Shown piece by piece: positions 1-9,159 of a DNA stretch of 64,000 nt; positions within the stretch are counted from its first letter, which is position 1, and each line of letters starts with the position of its first letter. The notes below the pieces were generated by a model, which ran no database searches, was not told where the DNA came from, and was given only the letters and a program-made list of their open reading frames with translations. The stretch comes from Armatimonadota bacterium (GTDB lineage: Bacteria > Armatimonadota > JAAZEB01): contig JAAZEM010000079.1 of assembly GCA_012512265.1 (NCBI GenBank), positions 62,001 through 126,000 on the forward strand. The letters are read 5' to 3'. The position numbers and the translations under genes were made by a program.

Positions 1-2279
1 TGGTGGACGACTCGATCGTGGTGTTGGAGAATATCCACCGCCACCTTAAGATGGGGGCCCCGCCAAAAGAGGCTGCCTACCGAGGGCGTTCGGAGATTGG
101 CCTGGCGGCTATCACGATCACGATGGTGGACGTGGTGGTGTTCTTCCCGATCGCCTTTATGGGCGGCATGATCGGGCAGTTCTTCCGACAGTTCGGCGTA
201 GTGGTGGCAACGGCCACCCTCTTCTCGCTCTTTATCTCCTTCACGCTCACCCCGATGCTCGCTTCACGCTGGCTGAGGCCGGTGAGCGAGGAGGAAACCG
301 GCGGGCAGGGCCTCGGCGCGCGCCTTGCGGCGGCGTGGGACTCTGCCTATGGAAAGCTGGACCGGTTCTATCGTGGCCTGCTGGCCTGGTCTCTGGAGCA
401 TGGGTCGGTTGCCATTGCCATCGGATTGATGACGATGGTGGGAAGTATCGCGACTGCCATGCCCAAGCCCGCCTGGCCGCGGTTGTTTGCGGGCCTGCCG
501 GCCATGGCCGCTGGGGCCGTGGCGATGGCCCTCCTCTGGCTGGCGATTGCGCGCACTCGCGGTGGGCTCGGGTTCCTGGCCAAAGTGGCCGGACTGGTGC
601 TCTCGGGAGTGCTGATCCGGTTCGTCACCAAAGTGGCGGATATGGGCACCCCGATGGCGGGCGCGCTCATGGTGATCCTCCTGTTGGTCATCATGCCTGG
701 AACGGCCTGGATGCGGCGCAAGGATGGGCATCGGGCTATCCGCCCACTCCTGGTGTGGGCCGCGGTGATGGGCTTTGCCAGTCTCCTGGTGCCGGGTAAC
801 TTCCGGTTTGAGTTCGCTCCCAGCGTGGACCGGCGCCAGTTCGAGGTGACTATCGACTATGAGGTGGGCACCTCCCTGGATGTGACGGATGCGACCGCGC
901 GCCAAATTGAGGCCGCGCTGCTCGACCGCAACCTGTATCCAGAGGTGAAAAGCCTCTTTACGACCGCTGGCGCGTCGCGCACCGGTAGCGGCCTGGGCGC
1001 CTTTGGCAGCGATACCGATTACGCGACGATCAGCGGCGAGCTGGTCGACTACGTGCCTGGGAAGACGCGGCGCACCGACGAGATCGTTCGCGACATCAAC
1101 GCGCGCTTCGCGGATCTCCCGGGCGTGACGGTGAGGGCGAGCTCCTCCGGCGGTATCACGCACGGAAAGCCGGTGCAGATTGAGGTCACCGGCACCGACC
1201 AGGAGCAGATCGTGACGGCGGCGTACCAGGTGGCTCAGGTGCTGAAGGAGACGCCGGGCGCTTTCGCCGTCGAGCTCTCCTCGCGCGAGGGCCGGCCTGA
1301 GCTTCAGGCCCGGATCGATCGCGAGCGTGCCGCACAGTACGGCGTGAGCGTCGCACAGGTGGCTACCGCGTTGCGCGCCAGCCTCCAGGGCGACACCACC
1401 ACCAAGTATCGCGAGGAAGGCGACGAGTACGACATCCGGGTGACGCTGCCGGAAGCACAGCGCGACCGGACGGACCGCATCCCCAACCTGGTTGTGGCGA
1501 CCACGGCGACGGGCCGGCCGGTATACCTGTATGAGGTGGCCACGCTGGATACCGCCGGTGGCCCGACGAAGCTGGAGCGGAGCGAGCGCCAGCGCACTGT
1601 CACCGTCTCGTGCGACCTCGCGGAGGGCGTCGCCTTGGGGAACGCCCAGTTGGCGATCAACGAGCGGTTGGCCAAGCTTCAGACAAACGGCGTCTCCGTT
1701 CGCTGGGTCGGTCAGGCCGAGTTCATGGAGGAGTCGAACCGCAACATGATGAGCGCCCTGGGGCTCTCGGTGCTCCTGGTGTTCATGCTCATGGCCGCGC
1801 TGTTCGAATCGCTCCTGTCGCCGCTCATCATCATGCTCTCCGTGCCTCAGGCAATGGCGGGCGCCTTCTTCGCGCTCACGTTCACGGGGAAATCGCTGAG
1901 CATGCCCTCGATGATCGGTATGATCATGCTGGTCGGCCTTGTCACGAAGAACGCCATTCTGCTGGTCGACTACACCAACACCCTGCGTAACGAGCACGGG
2001 ATGGAGCGGCGCGCGGCACTGCTGCAGGCGGGCCCGACCCGGTTGCAGCCGATCCTGATGACAACACTGGCGATGATCGGCGGCATGCTGCCGACGGCGA
2101 TGGCGCTCACGAAGGGATCGGAGATGCGGCAGCCAATGGCCATCGCTGTGATCGGCGGCCTGGCACTTTCGACGTTCCTTACGCTGCTGATGGTGCCGGT
2201 GTTCTATGAGGTGATGGATGACCTGGGCGAGCGGTTTGCGCGCGCGAAGGAAGCGGTTATCCGCCTGCTGAGGGTGTAA
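1..2279 (+). CDS. RND efflux transporter permease, 3' part (5' end outside window)
   Basis: Inner-membrane proton-driven efflux pump of the AcrB/CzcA (HAE) family. The window opens inside TM4, at the VDDSIVVLENI motif whose two Asp are the proton-relay pair. The TM10 partner Lys is present in VGLVTKNAILLVDY near residue 645. The large second periplasmic domain (about residues 266-560) and the last membrane bundle are intact, ending in a normal stop. Residues about 152-245 form an unusual insert with four extra hydrophobic stretches just before the periplasmic domain (see findings). A TetR gene follows by about 120 bp in the same direction and may control the pump. Substrate (drug or metal) cannot be told. 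Family assignment is secure. Confidence 0.93.
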   Translation, partial: VDDSIVVLENIHRHLKMGAPPKEAAYRGRSEIGLAAITITMVDVVVFFPIAFMGGMIGQFFRQFGVVVATATLFSLFISFTLTPMLASRWLRPVSEEETGGQGLGARLAAAWDSAYGKLDRFYRGLLAWSLEHGSVAIAIGLMTMVGSIATAMPKPAWPRLFAGLPAMAAGAVAMALLWLAIARTRGGLGFLAKVAGLVLSGVLIRFVTKVADMGTPMAGALMVILLLVIMPGTAWMRRKDGHRAIRPLLVWAAVMGFASLLVPGNFRFEFAPSVDRRQFEVTIDYEVGTSLDVTDATARQIEAALLDRNLYPEVKSLFTTAGASRTGSGLGAFGSDTDYATISGELVDYVPGKTRRTDEIVRDINARFADLPGVTVRASSSGGITHGKPVQIEVTGTDQEQIVTAAYQVAQVLKETPGAFAVELSSREGRPELQARIDRERAAQYGVSVAQVATALRASLQGDTTTKYREEGDEYDIRVTLPEAQRDRTDRIPNLVVATTATGRPVYLYEVATLDTAGGPTKLERSERQRTVTVSCDLAEGVALGNAQLAINERLAKLQTNGVSVRWVGQAEFMEESNRNMMSALGLSVLLVFMLMAALFESLLSPLIIMLSVPQAMAGAFFALTFTGKSLSMPSMIGMIMLVGLVTKNAILLVDYTNTLRNEHGMERRAALLQAGPTRLQPILMTTLAMIGGMLPTAMALTKGSEMRQPMAIAVIGGLALSTFLTLLMVPVFYEVMDDLGERFARAKEAVIRLLRV

Positions 2280-2396
2280 CCCGCCCAAGGCGGTGGCTTG
2301 CATGCGTGCTGATCGCTGCTGGCTGGTCATGCCCGGGAGGACGGCGAGAGCGCCGGTCCTCCCGGGCGCTAGAAGGGGGTGGGAGGTGTGAGAGGG

Positions 2397-3053
2397 TTGG
2401 ATGCTGTGACACATAAGGCGACACGACCGCGTGTACGCCTGCTTCCGGAAGAGCGCCGGCGGCAACTTGTGGACGTCGCACTCCGCCTCTTCGCGGAGAA
2501 TGGCTATGACGCCACGACGACGCGGCAGATTGCCGAGGCCGCTGGAGTCGCTGAAGGCCTGATCTTCCGCTACTTCCGAAGCAAACAGGAGATCCTGCTC
2601 GCGGTCCTGCGCCGCCAACACCCCGTCGAGCCGTTGCACCGGGCACGGGCAGAGCTGGAACCGCTTCCAGTTCGTGAGGCGTTGACGCAGCTGTATATCC
2701 TCGTCCTGGAGCACCTGCTTGAGGGCCGAGAACTGAATAAGGTGCTCTTCTCAGTAGTCGCTCAACTCCCGGCCGCGCATCGCCAGCTCAAGGAAGACGC
2801 GCGCGAGGGGATCCAGTTCCTTTCCGACTTCTTGCGCGTGCGGGTGGCGCGCGGCGAGCTCCGCCCGTTCGATACCCAGGCCGCGGCGCACCTCTTCTGG
2901 GGCGCGGGTTACTCTTTCTTCATGTCCCACCGTGACGACCCCGCGGAGGTGATGCGCCCGCTGCTCCACCGGTTTGCTGTCGAGGCGACGGATGTCATCT
3001 TGCGCGGCATCCTCCCGGAGGACGCCGCCGGGGAGAGCGCGCCGGAGGCTTAG
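2397..3053 (+). CDS. TetR/AcrR family transcriptional regulator
   Basis: DNA-binding repressor with an N-terminal TetR helix-turn-helix: AENGYDATTTRQIAEAAGV, then EGLIFRYFRSKQEIL, roughly residues 30-75. The C-terminal half is a helical ligand-binding domain with no close signature. Start is uncertain. TTG at 2397 has a strong GGAGGT 9 bp upstream. GTG at 2379 has no such site, and GTG at 2406 has only a weak AGAGGG. It sits about 120 bp behind an RND pump gene on the same strand, so local control of efflux is the likely job, though this is inferred from position only. About 218 residues, normal for the family. Confidence 0.9.
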   Translation: MDAVTHKATRPRVRLLPEERRRQLVDVALRLFAENGYDATTTRQIAEAAGVAEGLIFRYFRSKQEILLAVLRRQHPVEPLHRARAELEPLPVREALTQLYILVLEHLLEGRELNKVLFSVVAQLPAAHRQLKEDAREGIQFLSDFLRVRVARGELRPFDTQAAAHLFWGAGYSFFMSHRDDPAEVMRPLLHRFAVEATDVILRGILPEDAAGESAPEA

Positions 3054-3330
3054 CCGGGCCCGACAGCCGGCTACCGCGGTTCTGGCTGCCTCATCGCTCC
3101 CTGCCTCCTCCTGACCTCTGGGTAGAAACAGCACCCCTCTTGCCACAGGCAGGGAAAGAGGCAGCCGGCTCGAATAGGGAGAAGCAAGTGCCCCAGCCGG
3201 GGCGGCGCAAGCTATTGGCTCGTGCCCCGGCTTCGCGGTCCTATCCGGACGCAGCGTGCTGATTGCACGTGCGCCAACCGCGGGCGGTGTGGCCATTGGC
3301 GCACCATCGGGGATCTTGGGAGGATGAGAA
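3054..3330. other. Intergenic region with GC hairpin
   Basis: No gene seen. It contains a hairpin at 3196-3231 (8-bp GCCGGGGC/GCCCCGGC stem, 20-nt loop), partly overlapping a smaller GCCCC/GGGGC stem. It could be a terminator for the TetR gene or a leader structure of the downstream aminotransferase gene. There is no clear U-run. Confidence 0.4.
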
Positions 3331-4608
3331 ATGGCCGAGAAGCTGGCATTGGATGGTGGCGATCGCGTCGTTCCGGAGGGCATGGTCAAAGCATGGCCTC
3401 CGATGACTCAGCAAGACAAGGATGCGGTGCTGGCGGTCTTCGATAGCGGGCACCTGCATGGTTCCAGCGCTCCGCGCTGCCTGGAGTTGCAGGAGCGATG
3501 GGCGGAGTACTGCGGCGCGAAGTACTGCGTCGTGACGAACAGCGGCACCGCAGCTTGCCACATGGCCGTGGCAACGTGTGGCGTGGAGCCGGGCGATGAG
3601 GTGATCGTGCCCGCGTTCACCTTCTGGTCCACCGCGGCGGCTGTGCTGCACCACAACGCGATCCCCGTCTTTGTCGACATCGACCCGAAGACGTATACGA
3701 TTGACCCGAAGCTGATCGAGGCGAAGATCACCAAGCGGACGAAGGCGATCTTCCCGGTCGATATCCACGGCATGCCGTGCGATATGGACCCGATCTTCGA
3801 CATCGCCCGGAAGCACAACCTGAAGGTGATCTCCGACTGCTGCCAGGCGCACGGTGCCAAGTACAAGGGCCGCAAGGTGGGCTCCATCGCGGATGCCACC
3901 GCGTTCTCGTGCAACCGGTCGAAGAACCTCTCCGGGGGTGAGGGTGGCCTCTACACCACCAACAACGAAGCCTGGGCGAAGCACGCCACGATGATGCGCG
4001 AGTTTGGCGAGGTGGTCGTCGCCGGGCAGCCGCGCGAGTACAACGCCTTTGGCCTGGGGTGGATGTATCGCCCGCACGAGTTCATCAACGCCTTTATCCT
4101 CAGCCAGCTCACCCGGTTGGACCAGCACAACGCCGTTCGCAAGGAGTTCGCTGCCTACCTCACTGAGCAGCTGGCGCAGATTCCGGGCGTGAAGGGCCCC
4201 TACACCCCGGATTATGCCGACCCGGTTTACTTCAGCTATGTCGTCGAGTTCCGCCCGCAGGAGCTGGGGCTTGATGTTCCGGTGAAAGAGTTCAAGAACG
4301 CCGTCATCAAGGCGCTCCGCGCCGAGGGCGTGGGCCTGGGCCAGTGGCAGACGATGCCCGTGCCTGGACAGTCGGTCTTCCAGGAGAAGAAGGGCTACGG
4401 CAAGGGCTGCCCGTGGACCTGCCAGTTCGGGCGGGATGTGGAGTACCGGGCGGAGGATTATCCGCGGACGATCGAATTCATCGAATCCCACTCGTACCTG
4501 AGCGGCGTCTATCCGCCGAACACGATGGAGCTGATGGAGCGCTACGTGCGCGGCTTCCGCAAGGTGATCGACAACATCGACCGCGTGATGGAGCTCGCGC
4601 GCGAGTAG
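3331..4608 (+). CDS. DegT/DnrJ/EryC1/StrS family PLP aminotransferase
   Basis: Cytoplasmic PLP enzyme of the sugar or AHBA-type aminotransferase family; it would transfer an amino group from Glu or Gln to a keto-sugar or cyclitol. Visible motifs: VVTNSGTAACHMA (PLP phosphate contact, about 67-79), VPAFTFWSTAAAV, SDCCQAHGA with the PLP-nitrogen Asp near residue 169, and NRSKNLSGGEGG with the Schiff-base Lys near 198. Length of 425 residues is typical. The next gene is a secreted glycan-related protein, which suggests a sugar context, but no nucleotide-sugar pathway genes are adjacent. The exact substrate is unknown. A hairpin terminator follows at 4625-4666. Confidence 0.93.
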   Translation: MAEKLALDGGDRVVPEGMVKAWPPMTQQDKDAVLAVFDSGHLHGSSAPRCLELQERWAEYCGAKYCVVTNSGTAACHMAVATCGVEPGDEVIVPAFTFWSTAAAVLHHNAIPVFVDIDPKTYTIDPKLIEAKITKRTKAIFPVDIHGMPCDMDPIFDIARKHNLKVISDCCQAHGAKYKGRKVGSIADATAFSCNRSKNLSGGEGGLYTTNNEAWAKHATMMREFGEVVVAGQPREYNAFGLGWMYRPHEFINAFILSQLTRLDQHNAVRKEFAAYLTEQLAQIPGVKGPYTPDYADPVYFSYVVEFRPQELGLDVPVKEFKNAVIKALRAEGVGLGQWQTMPVPGQSVFQEKKGYGKGCPWTCQFGRDVEYRAEDYPRTIEFIESHSYLSGVYPPNTMELMERYVRGFRKVIDNIDRVMELARE

Positions 4609-4624
4609 CGCCGCGCCTTCCTGT

Positions 4625-4666
4625 CCCTTCCCTGGCGCCCTGCCTTGTGCTAGCGCCAGGGAAGGG
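4625..4666 (+). terminator. Hairpin after DegT aminotransferase
   Basis: Perfect 14-bp stem (4625-4638 with 4653-4666) and a 14-nt loop, 17 bp after the stop. There is no U-run, so it may act through Rho or only as a 3' stabiliser. Confidence 0.55.
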
Positions 4667-4808
4667 CGTGAACGCCCTGGGTTGGAGAAATGGTCCACAG
4701 CCAGGGCTGCGCGCATCGTTCCGCCTTCCCCAGGGGGAGTGGGGCTTGGTAGACGGGGAAGGATGCCAGGGGGATGCCCCACGCCGGACCCCGGAAGAGA
4801 GGTGACCC

Positions 4809-7619
4809 ATGTGGCTCCTGCTCACCTTCCTGCTTTCCTGCCTCGCGACCACCGCATCCGCCGCGCCCGGCTTCTGCCCTCCGGCCTCTCCCCAAAGCGG
4901 CGGCATGCGCGATATCATGCTGATCTACGAGGGGGGCAAGGCATGGAAGCCCGAGGAGTTCCGCCCCTACGTTGCCTATGTCGACGAGCGGGGGGAGCCC
5001 AAGGATTGGTTTTACGACGCCTTCCTCTTCCTCATGTATGGCGGCGCGCCCTCTGGGGCGACCTACATCGATGGGGCCACTAACCGCGCCGACTGGGAGC
5101 ATTTCCTCAACGTCACGTTCGCCCGCGATAGATGCCTGGATGCCCTCGACCAGGAGATCGAGGCTGTGGGCCGGCGCCTGGGCCAGGGCGGCCGCGTCTG
5201 CCCGGTCATCCTGATGATCCCCTATCCCTCTTCCCGTTCGAACGCGTTTGGCGATGTGGACGGCGATGGCGTCTCGGAGGACCTCTCTCGGCCCGAGGAT
5301 CGGGTGAAGGCAGTGCGCTGGTTCCTCGACGAGGCGCTGGCGCGCTGGAAGGCGCTCTCCCCGAAGCACCTGAAGCTGTGGGGCTTCTACTGGATGAACG
5401 AGGGGATCGCGCGGAGCGACGAGGCAATTGTCAAAGCGACCGCCGACCTGGTGCACGCGCGTGGCTATGGCCTCCACTGGATCCCGTGGTTTCGCGCCCC
5501 CGGGTTGGAGAAGTGGCGCGAGTTGGGAATCGATTTCGCCATCGTCCAGCCCAACTATGCCTTCATGCAGCCCGAGCGCGGCTTTGCCCTGGCCGATCAA
5601 AACCGCCTGACGCTCAACGCCAACGATGCCTGGCGGCTCGGGCTTGGCGTGGAGATGGAGACACCCTTTGCCCTCCCCGGCGATCCGGGCGCACGTTGGC
5701 TCTTCCGACAGTATCTGAACCACGGAGACGACGCGCTGGAGGGCTACCAGCACGGGGCCGTGCGCGCCTATTACCAGGGAGGCGATGTGATTGCTCGACT
5801 GGCCGCGAGCACTCATCCTGGCGAACGCCAGCTTTACGATGACCTCTACCGGTTCCATAAAGGCACCTACACGCGCCGGCCGACTTCCCTGGCGGAGGGC
5901 GCGCGCTGCCTGCTCCAGGTAGCCGGCGGCACGCCGACGCCGGAGCCGAGGCTCGTGGATGGCACTTGGTACACTCGGGCTGGCCGCGAGGACGCGCTGA
6001 TTCCGGTGAAAGGCTCTTCCGCCACGATCACGCTCGAGCTGCCCGCGCCGACCCTCGTGGATGACGTCCGCCTGCATGTCGCGGCAAAGGAGCTCGCCGG
6101 GCTGCCATCTGCGGTGAGGGTCTACACCGCCGATGCGGGGTCAGATGTCTTCGTATTGCGCGGCGAGACGATAGCGGTCCCCGCAGAGCGGAGTGGGGAG
6201 TGGCTGGCCGGGGTCGCTTCGGTGCACTTTTTCCCGGCGCCAGCGCAGCGCGTGCGTATCGAGGTTGCGGGTGCCACGGACTCACTCTTCCTCGGCGAGG
6301 TGGTGATGCCCCCGGCGGCGCACCCGCTTTGGGGAGTCATCGCCCGCGCAGTGGGAGAATCGGTTGAAGGCAGCGCGGCGTGGTTGACCGAAGGCCTGCA
6401 AGACGGCACACCGCTTCGCTGGTCGAAGGGGCCGGCGCGACTCCTCTTCGACTGCCAGGAGATGGTCGGGGCCCAGGTACGCGTGCGAGCGCGCAAGGCG
6501 CCCGGCCGTCCGGCGCCCTCCCTGCGCGTTCGCACCACGCCCGAGGGAGGCTGGGAACAGGGCAAAGTGGTGTGGCAGGATGCAGGGTGCGCTCTCCTGG
6601 CTGCTAGGCTGCCACTGGCGCCCGTCCAGCACCTCGCGCTCGAAGTGGATGGGGCAGGGGAGATCGCGCTCGAGGAGGTGCAGGTCTTACCGGCGCGCAG
6701 TTGGGCGCAACACTGTCCGTACACCCTCTCGCCTTCCTTCGAGGCGAAATACCCGGACAGCGGCGGCGAGCTGACCGATGGCAAGCTGTGCGAGCAGGGC
6801 TTCGGCGATGGCCGGACGGTTGGCTGGTTTAGCAAGAACCCGAGCGTGGTGCTCGACCTGGGCGAGCTAAGGGAGATAGAAGGGGTTGGGGCCCACGTGG
6901 AAGGCGGCGGCTACGCAGCCGTCAACTTTCCGTCACGGCTCGTGGTCCTGCTTTCCGCGGATGGGGAGACGTGGCGCCCTGTTGGGTCCACGGAGACCGT
7001 CGCAGAAAAGACAGCCGAGCGCATGGTTGGCGCCGAGATCGACGCGCTGGGGTGGATGCGCGTGGGCTTCCCGCGGCAGCGGGCGCGCTTCGTGCGCTTC
7101 GACTTCACGGGGCGCGTCTGGGTGATGCTGAGCGAGCTGACCGTCTTCTCCGGCGGGGCGAACATCGCCAGGGGCTGCGCCTACCACCTCTCGCCCACGC
7201 CCACTTCCGAGACGAGATATGCCGACGGGGACGCCTACCTCACCGATGGGATCTGCGGTTCGGCGAGCGGAGGGTGGCGCACGAAAGTCGGCTGGCTCAA
7301 GGGCGAGCCGCAAGTTACGCTTGACCTGCTGAAACCCCGCCCGGTGGCGTTGGTGCGCGCGCACGTCTTCGGAGGCGGGGGCGCTGGGGTCTACTTCCCC
7401 GAGGAGATGCGCGTGGAGCTCTCCGCCGATGGGACGACGTGGTCCACGCCGCTCGTGACCACCGAACGCCCCGAAGAGACGGGCCAGAAGACCGCGGCGG
7501 CGTTCATGACGGTGCGCGTTGCGCCGGCGACGGACGCACGCTTCATCCGGCTCACTTTCAAGCGCCGTGGCTGGCTGATGGTCGATGAGATCGAGTGCTA
7601 CGGGCCCGATGGGGGGTGA
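4809..7619 (+). CDS. Secreted DUF4855 protein with discoidin-like C-terminal domains
   Basis: Exported protein: residues 1-18 are a cleavable signal peptide ending ASA. Residues about 35-370 match the DUF4855 pattern, a barrel-like domain of unknown reaction found with glycan-degrading proteins: DIMLIYEG, YDAFLFLMYGG, VILMIPYP, LWGFYWMNEG, HWIPWFRAPG, VQPNYAF and GLGVEMETPF. The C-terminal half carries jelly-roll segments. Two are repeated F5/8 type C (discoidin)-like domains at about 640-780 and 785-935, each with SADG(E/T)TW and a GWF/GWL..P.V.LDL core. It is probably a surface glycan-binding or glycan-cleaving protein. Start is supported by AGAGG before ATG. It stands alone, with the DegT gene 200 bp upstream. 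Confidence 0.88.
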   Translation: MWLLLTFLLSCLATTASAAPGFCPPASPQSGGMRDIMLIYEGGKAWKPEEFRPYVAYVDERGEPKDWFYDAFLFLMYGGAPSGATYIDGATNRADWEHFLNVTFARDRCLDALDQEIEAVGRRLGQGGRVCPVILMIPYPSSRSNAFGDVDGDGVSEDLSRPEDRVKAVRWFLDEALARWKALSPKHLKLWGFYWMNEGIARSDEAIVKATADLVHARGYGLHWIPWFRAPGLEKWRELGIDFAIVQPNYAFMQPERGFALADQNRLTLNANDAWRLGLGVEMETPFALPGDPGARWLFRQYLNHGDDALEGYQHGAVRAYYQGGDVIARLAASTHPGERQLYDDLYRFHKGTYTRRPTSLAEGARCLLQVAGGTPTPEPRLVDGTWYTRAGREDALIPVKGSSATITLELPAPTLVDDVRLHVAAKELAGLPSAVRVYTADAGSDVFVLRGETIAVPAERSGEWLAGVASVHFFPAPAQRVRIEVAGATDSLFLGEVVMPPAAHPLWGVIARAVGESVEGSAAWLTEGLQDGTPLRWSKGPARLLFDCQEMVGAQVRVRARKAPGRPAPSLRVRTTPEGGWEQGKVVWQDAGCALLAARLPLAPVQHLALEVDGAGEIALEEVQVLPARSWAQHCPYTLSPSFEAKYPDSGGELTDGKLCEQGFGDGRTVGWFSKNPSVVLDLGELREIEGVGAHVEGGGYAAVNFPSRLVVLLSADGETWRPVGSTETVAEKTAERMVGAEIDALGWMRVGFPRQRARFVRFDFTGRVWVMLSELTVFSGGANIARGCAYHLSPTPTSETRYADGDAYLTDGICGSASGGWRTKVGWLKGEPQVTLDLLKPRPVALVRAHVFGGGGAGVYFPEEMRVELSADGTTWSTPLVTTERPEETGQKTAAAFMTVRVAPATDARFIRLTFKRRGWLMVDEIECYGPDGG

Positions 7620-7782
7620 GATACCACGGATGAAGGGGCCGGATATGGACGGTGCCGTCTTGGTCGGGAGCGATTGCGGCGAGGCGCCCGCCGGTGTCGG
7701 TCTGCGGGGCTGGCCGTGGTCGCCCGGTCGGCCCGTCCGCGTGTGTCGCTTTCATCCGTGGTCTCCGCGGATGAACGGCTGC

Positions 7783-7812
7783 TTGTCAGAATATCGCGGA
7801 GTGTGATACACT
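7783..7812 (+). promoter_or_regulatory. Candidate promoter of the hisC-aroF-tyrA-aroA block
   Basis: TTGTCA (7783-7788), 18-bp spacer, then TGa-TACACT with an extended -10 (7807-7812). It lies 60-90 bp before hisC in a 250-bp gap that otherwise shows only a small 7-bp hairpin near 7752-7774. Confidence 0.45.
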
Positions 7813-7870
7813 GAGAGTACCCTCGTAACAGGTATTGTATCGTTGTGAGAAGGAATCGGATTCTACCATC

Positions 7871-8989
7871 ATGAGCAAGAAGCCGGCCTCTGCGCCACCC
7901 ATTTGCCGTTCGAACATCCATGACCTGGTACCTTACGTGCCCGGGAAGCCGATTGAGGAAGTTGAGCGCGAGTACGGGATCACAGATATTATCAAGCTCG
8001 CCTCCAACGAGAACCCGTATGGGCCTTCGCCCCGCGTTGTTGAGGCGATGAAGAAAGCCCTGGACAATGTTCGCCTCTACCCGGACGGGAGCTGCTACGC
8101 GCTGACAAAGCGGCTCTCGGAGCACCTCAACGTTCCTACGGATCACATCGTCGTCGGCAATGGCTCGGATGAGATTATCCATTACCTGGGCATTGCCTAC
8201 CTGGAGCCGGGGGACGAAGTGGTCCAGGCACACCCCTCGTTCGTTCGCTACGAGGCGGCGGCGATCCTGAATGGGTGCCAGTGCATCCAGGTCCCGCTGA
8301 AGGACTATACGCACGACCTCGACGCGATGGCCGACGCGGTGACGCCGAGGACGAAACTCCTTTTCATCACCAACCCGAACAACCCGACCGGCACCATCGT
8401 GACGCGCAGCGCCGTGGATCGCCTGCTCGACCGCATCCCCGAGCGCGTGCTCGTCGTGATGGACGAGGCCTACTACGAATACGTGGAGGATCCGGAGTAT
8501 CCCGATTCTCTCGCGTACATCCGCGAGGGACGCAACGTGATCTCGCTGCGGACCTTCTCGAAGATCTTCGCGCTGGCTGGCTTGCGCGTTGGCTATGGCA
8601 TCGCTCGTCCGGAGATCATCTGGGCGATTCACCAGGTGCGCGAGCCGTTCAACGTCAACTCAATTGCCCAGGTCGGGGCGATTGCCTGCCTGGATGATCC
8701 TGATCAGGTGGAGCGCGGCCGTCGCGTCAATCGCGACGGCCGTACGTACCTCTATGCCGTCTGCGAGCGTTTGGGCCTGCCCTATGTGCCCTCGCAGGCG
8801 AACTTCGTCTTTATCGACGTTAAGGCGGACAGCCGGGTCGTCTTCCAGGAGCTGCTGCGCCGCGGGGTGATCGTGCGAACGGGCGATATCTTCGGCCATC
8901 CCACGCATCTCCGCGTGACCGTCGGCACTCCCGAGGAGAATGCCCGTTTCGTTCGCGCCCTGGAGGAAGTGCTTGCCGCGCTGAAGTAG
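7871..8989 (+). CDS. hisC: Histidinol-phosphate / aromatic aminotransferase
   Basis: Class I/II PLP aminotransferase of the HisC group. Visible: LASNENPYGPSP near the N-terminus, FITNPNNPTGTIV, VMDEAYYEYV with the PLP Asp, and LRTFSKIFALAGLRVGYG with the Schiff-base Lys. Typical role is histidinol-phosphate synthesis. Here the gene heads a block with DAHP synthase, prephenate dehydrogenase and EPSP synthase, an arrangement in which HisC homologues also transaminate phenylpyruvate and hydroxyphenylpyruvate or prephenate, so an aromatic role is likely (inference). ATG 7871 gives the usual N-terminus; an in-frame TTG at 7835 would add 12 residues. About 372 residues. Confidence 0.93.
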   Translation: MSKKPASAPPICRSNIHDLVPYVPGKPIEEVEREYGITDIIKLASNENPYGPSPRVVEAMKKALDNVRLYPDGSCYALTKRLSEHLNVPTDHIVVGNGSDEIIHYLGIAYLEPGDEVVQAHPSFVRYEAAAILNGCQCIQVPLKDYTHDLDAMADAVTPRTKLLFITNPNNPTGTIVTRSAVDRLLDRIPERVLVVMDEAYYEYVEDPEYPDSLAYIREGRNVISLRTFSKIFALAGLRVGYGIARPEIIWAIHQVREPFNVNSIAQVGAIACLDDPDQVERGRRVNRDGRTYLYAVCERLGLPYVPSQANFVFIDVKADSRVVFQELLRRGVIVRTGDIFGHPTHLRVTVGTPEENARFVRALEEVLAALK

Positions 8990-9042
8990 CCGCAAGCCAG
9001 GCCAAGGGTCGGGAGAAGGGCGCGTCTGTCTCTGGACTGAGA

Positions 9043-9077
9043 CCCGCCCCTGCCTCGTCGTTGAGGCGTGGGGCGGG
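9043..9077 (+). other. Strong hairpin between hisC and aroF
   Basis: CCCGCCCC plus GCCTC pairs with GAGGC plus GGGGCGGG, with one bulged base and a 6-nt loop. It ends 82 bp before the aroF start. No U-run follows, so it may be an mRNA processing or attenuation-like structure rather than a full terminator. Confidence 0.5.
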
Positions 9078-9159
9078 ATGGGCATTCGGGGGCTCGCCGC
9101 TTCTCCCGTTCTTCTCCAGCCGCACACTCCAGGTATTCCCTGATCGGGAGGCTGGCACA

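Noticed and set aside
264-2714. 816-residue open frame on the minus strand under the RND gene
   Set aside because: Antisense shadow of high-GC coding sequence: Arg/His/Gln-rich, no domain, and the sense strand encodes a clear RND pump and TetR protein.
3241-4782. 513-residue minus-strand frame under the DegT gene
   Set aside because: Shadow frame; the sense strand has all catalytic motifs of a DegT aminotransferase and the antisense has none.
7871-8989. Part of a histidine operon
   Set aside because: No other his gene is near; the neighbours are shikimate and tyrosine genes.
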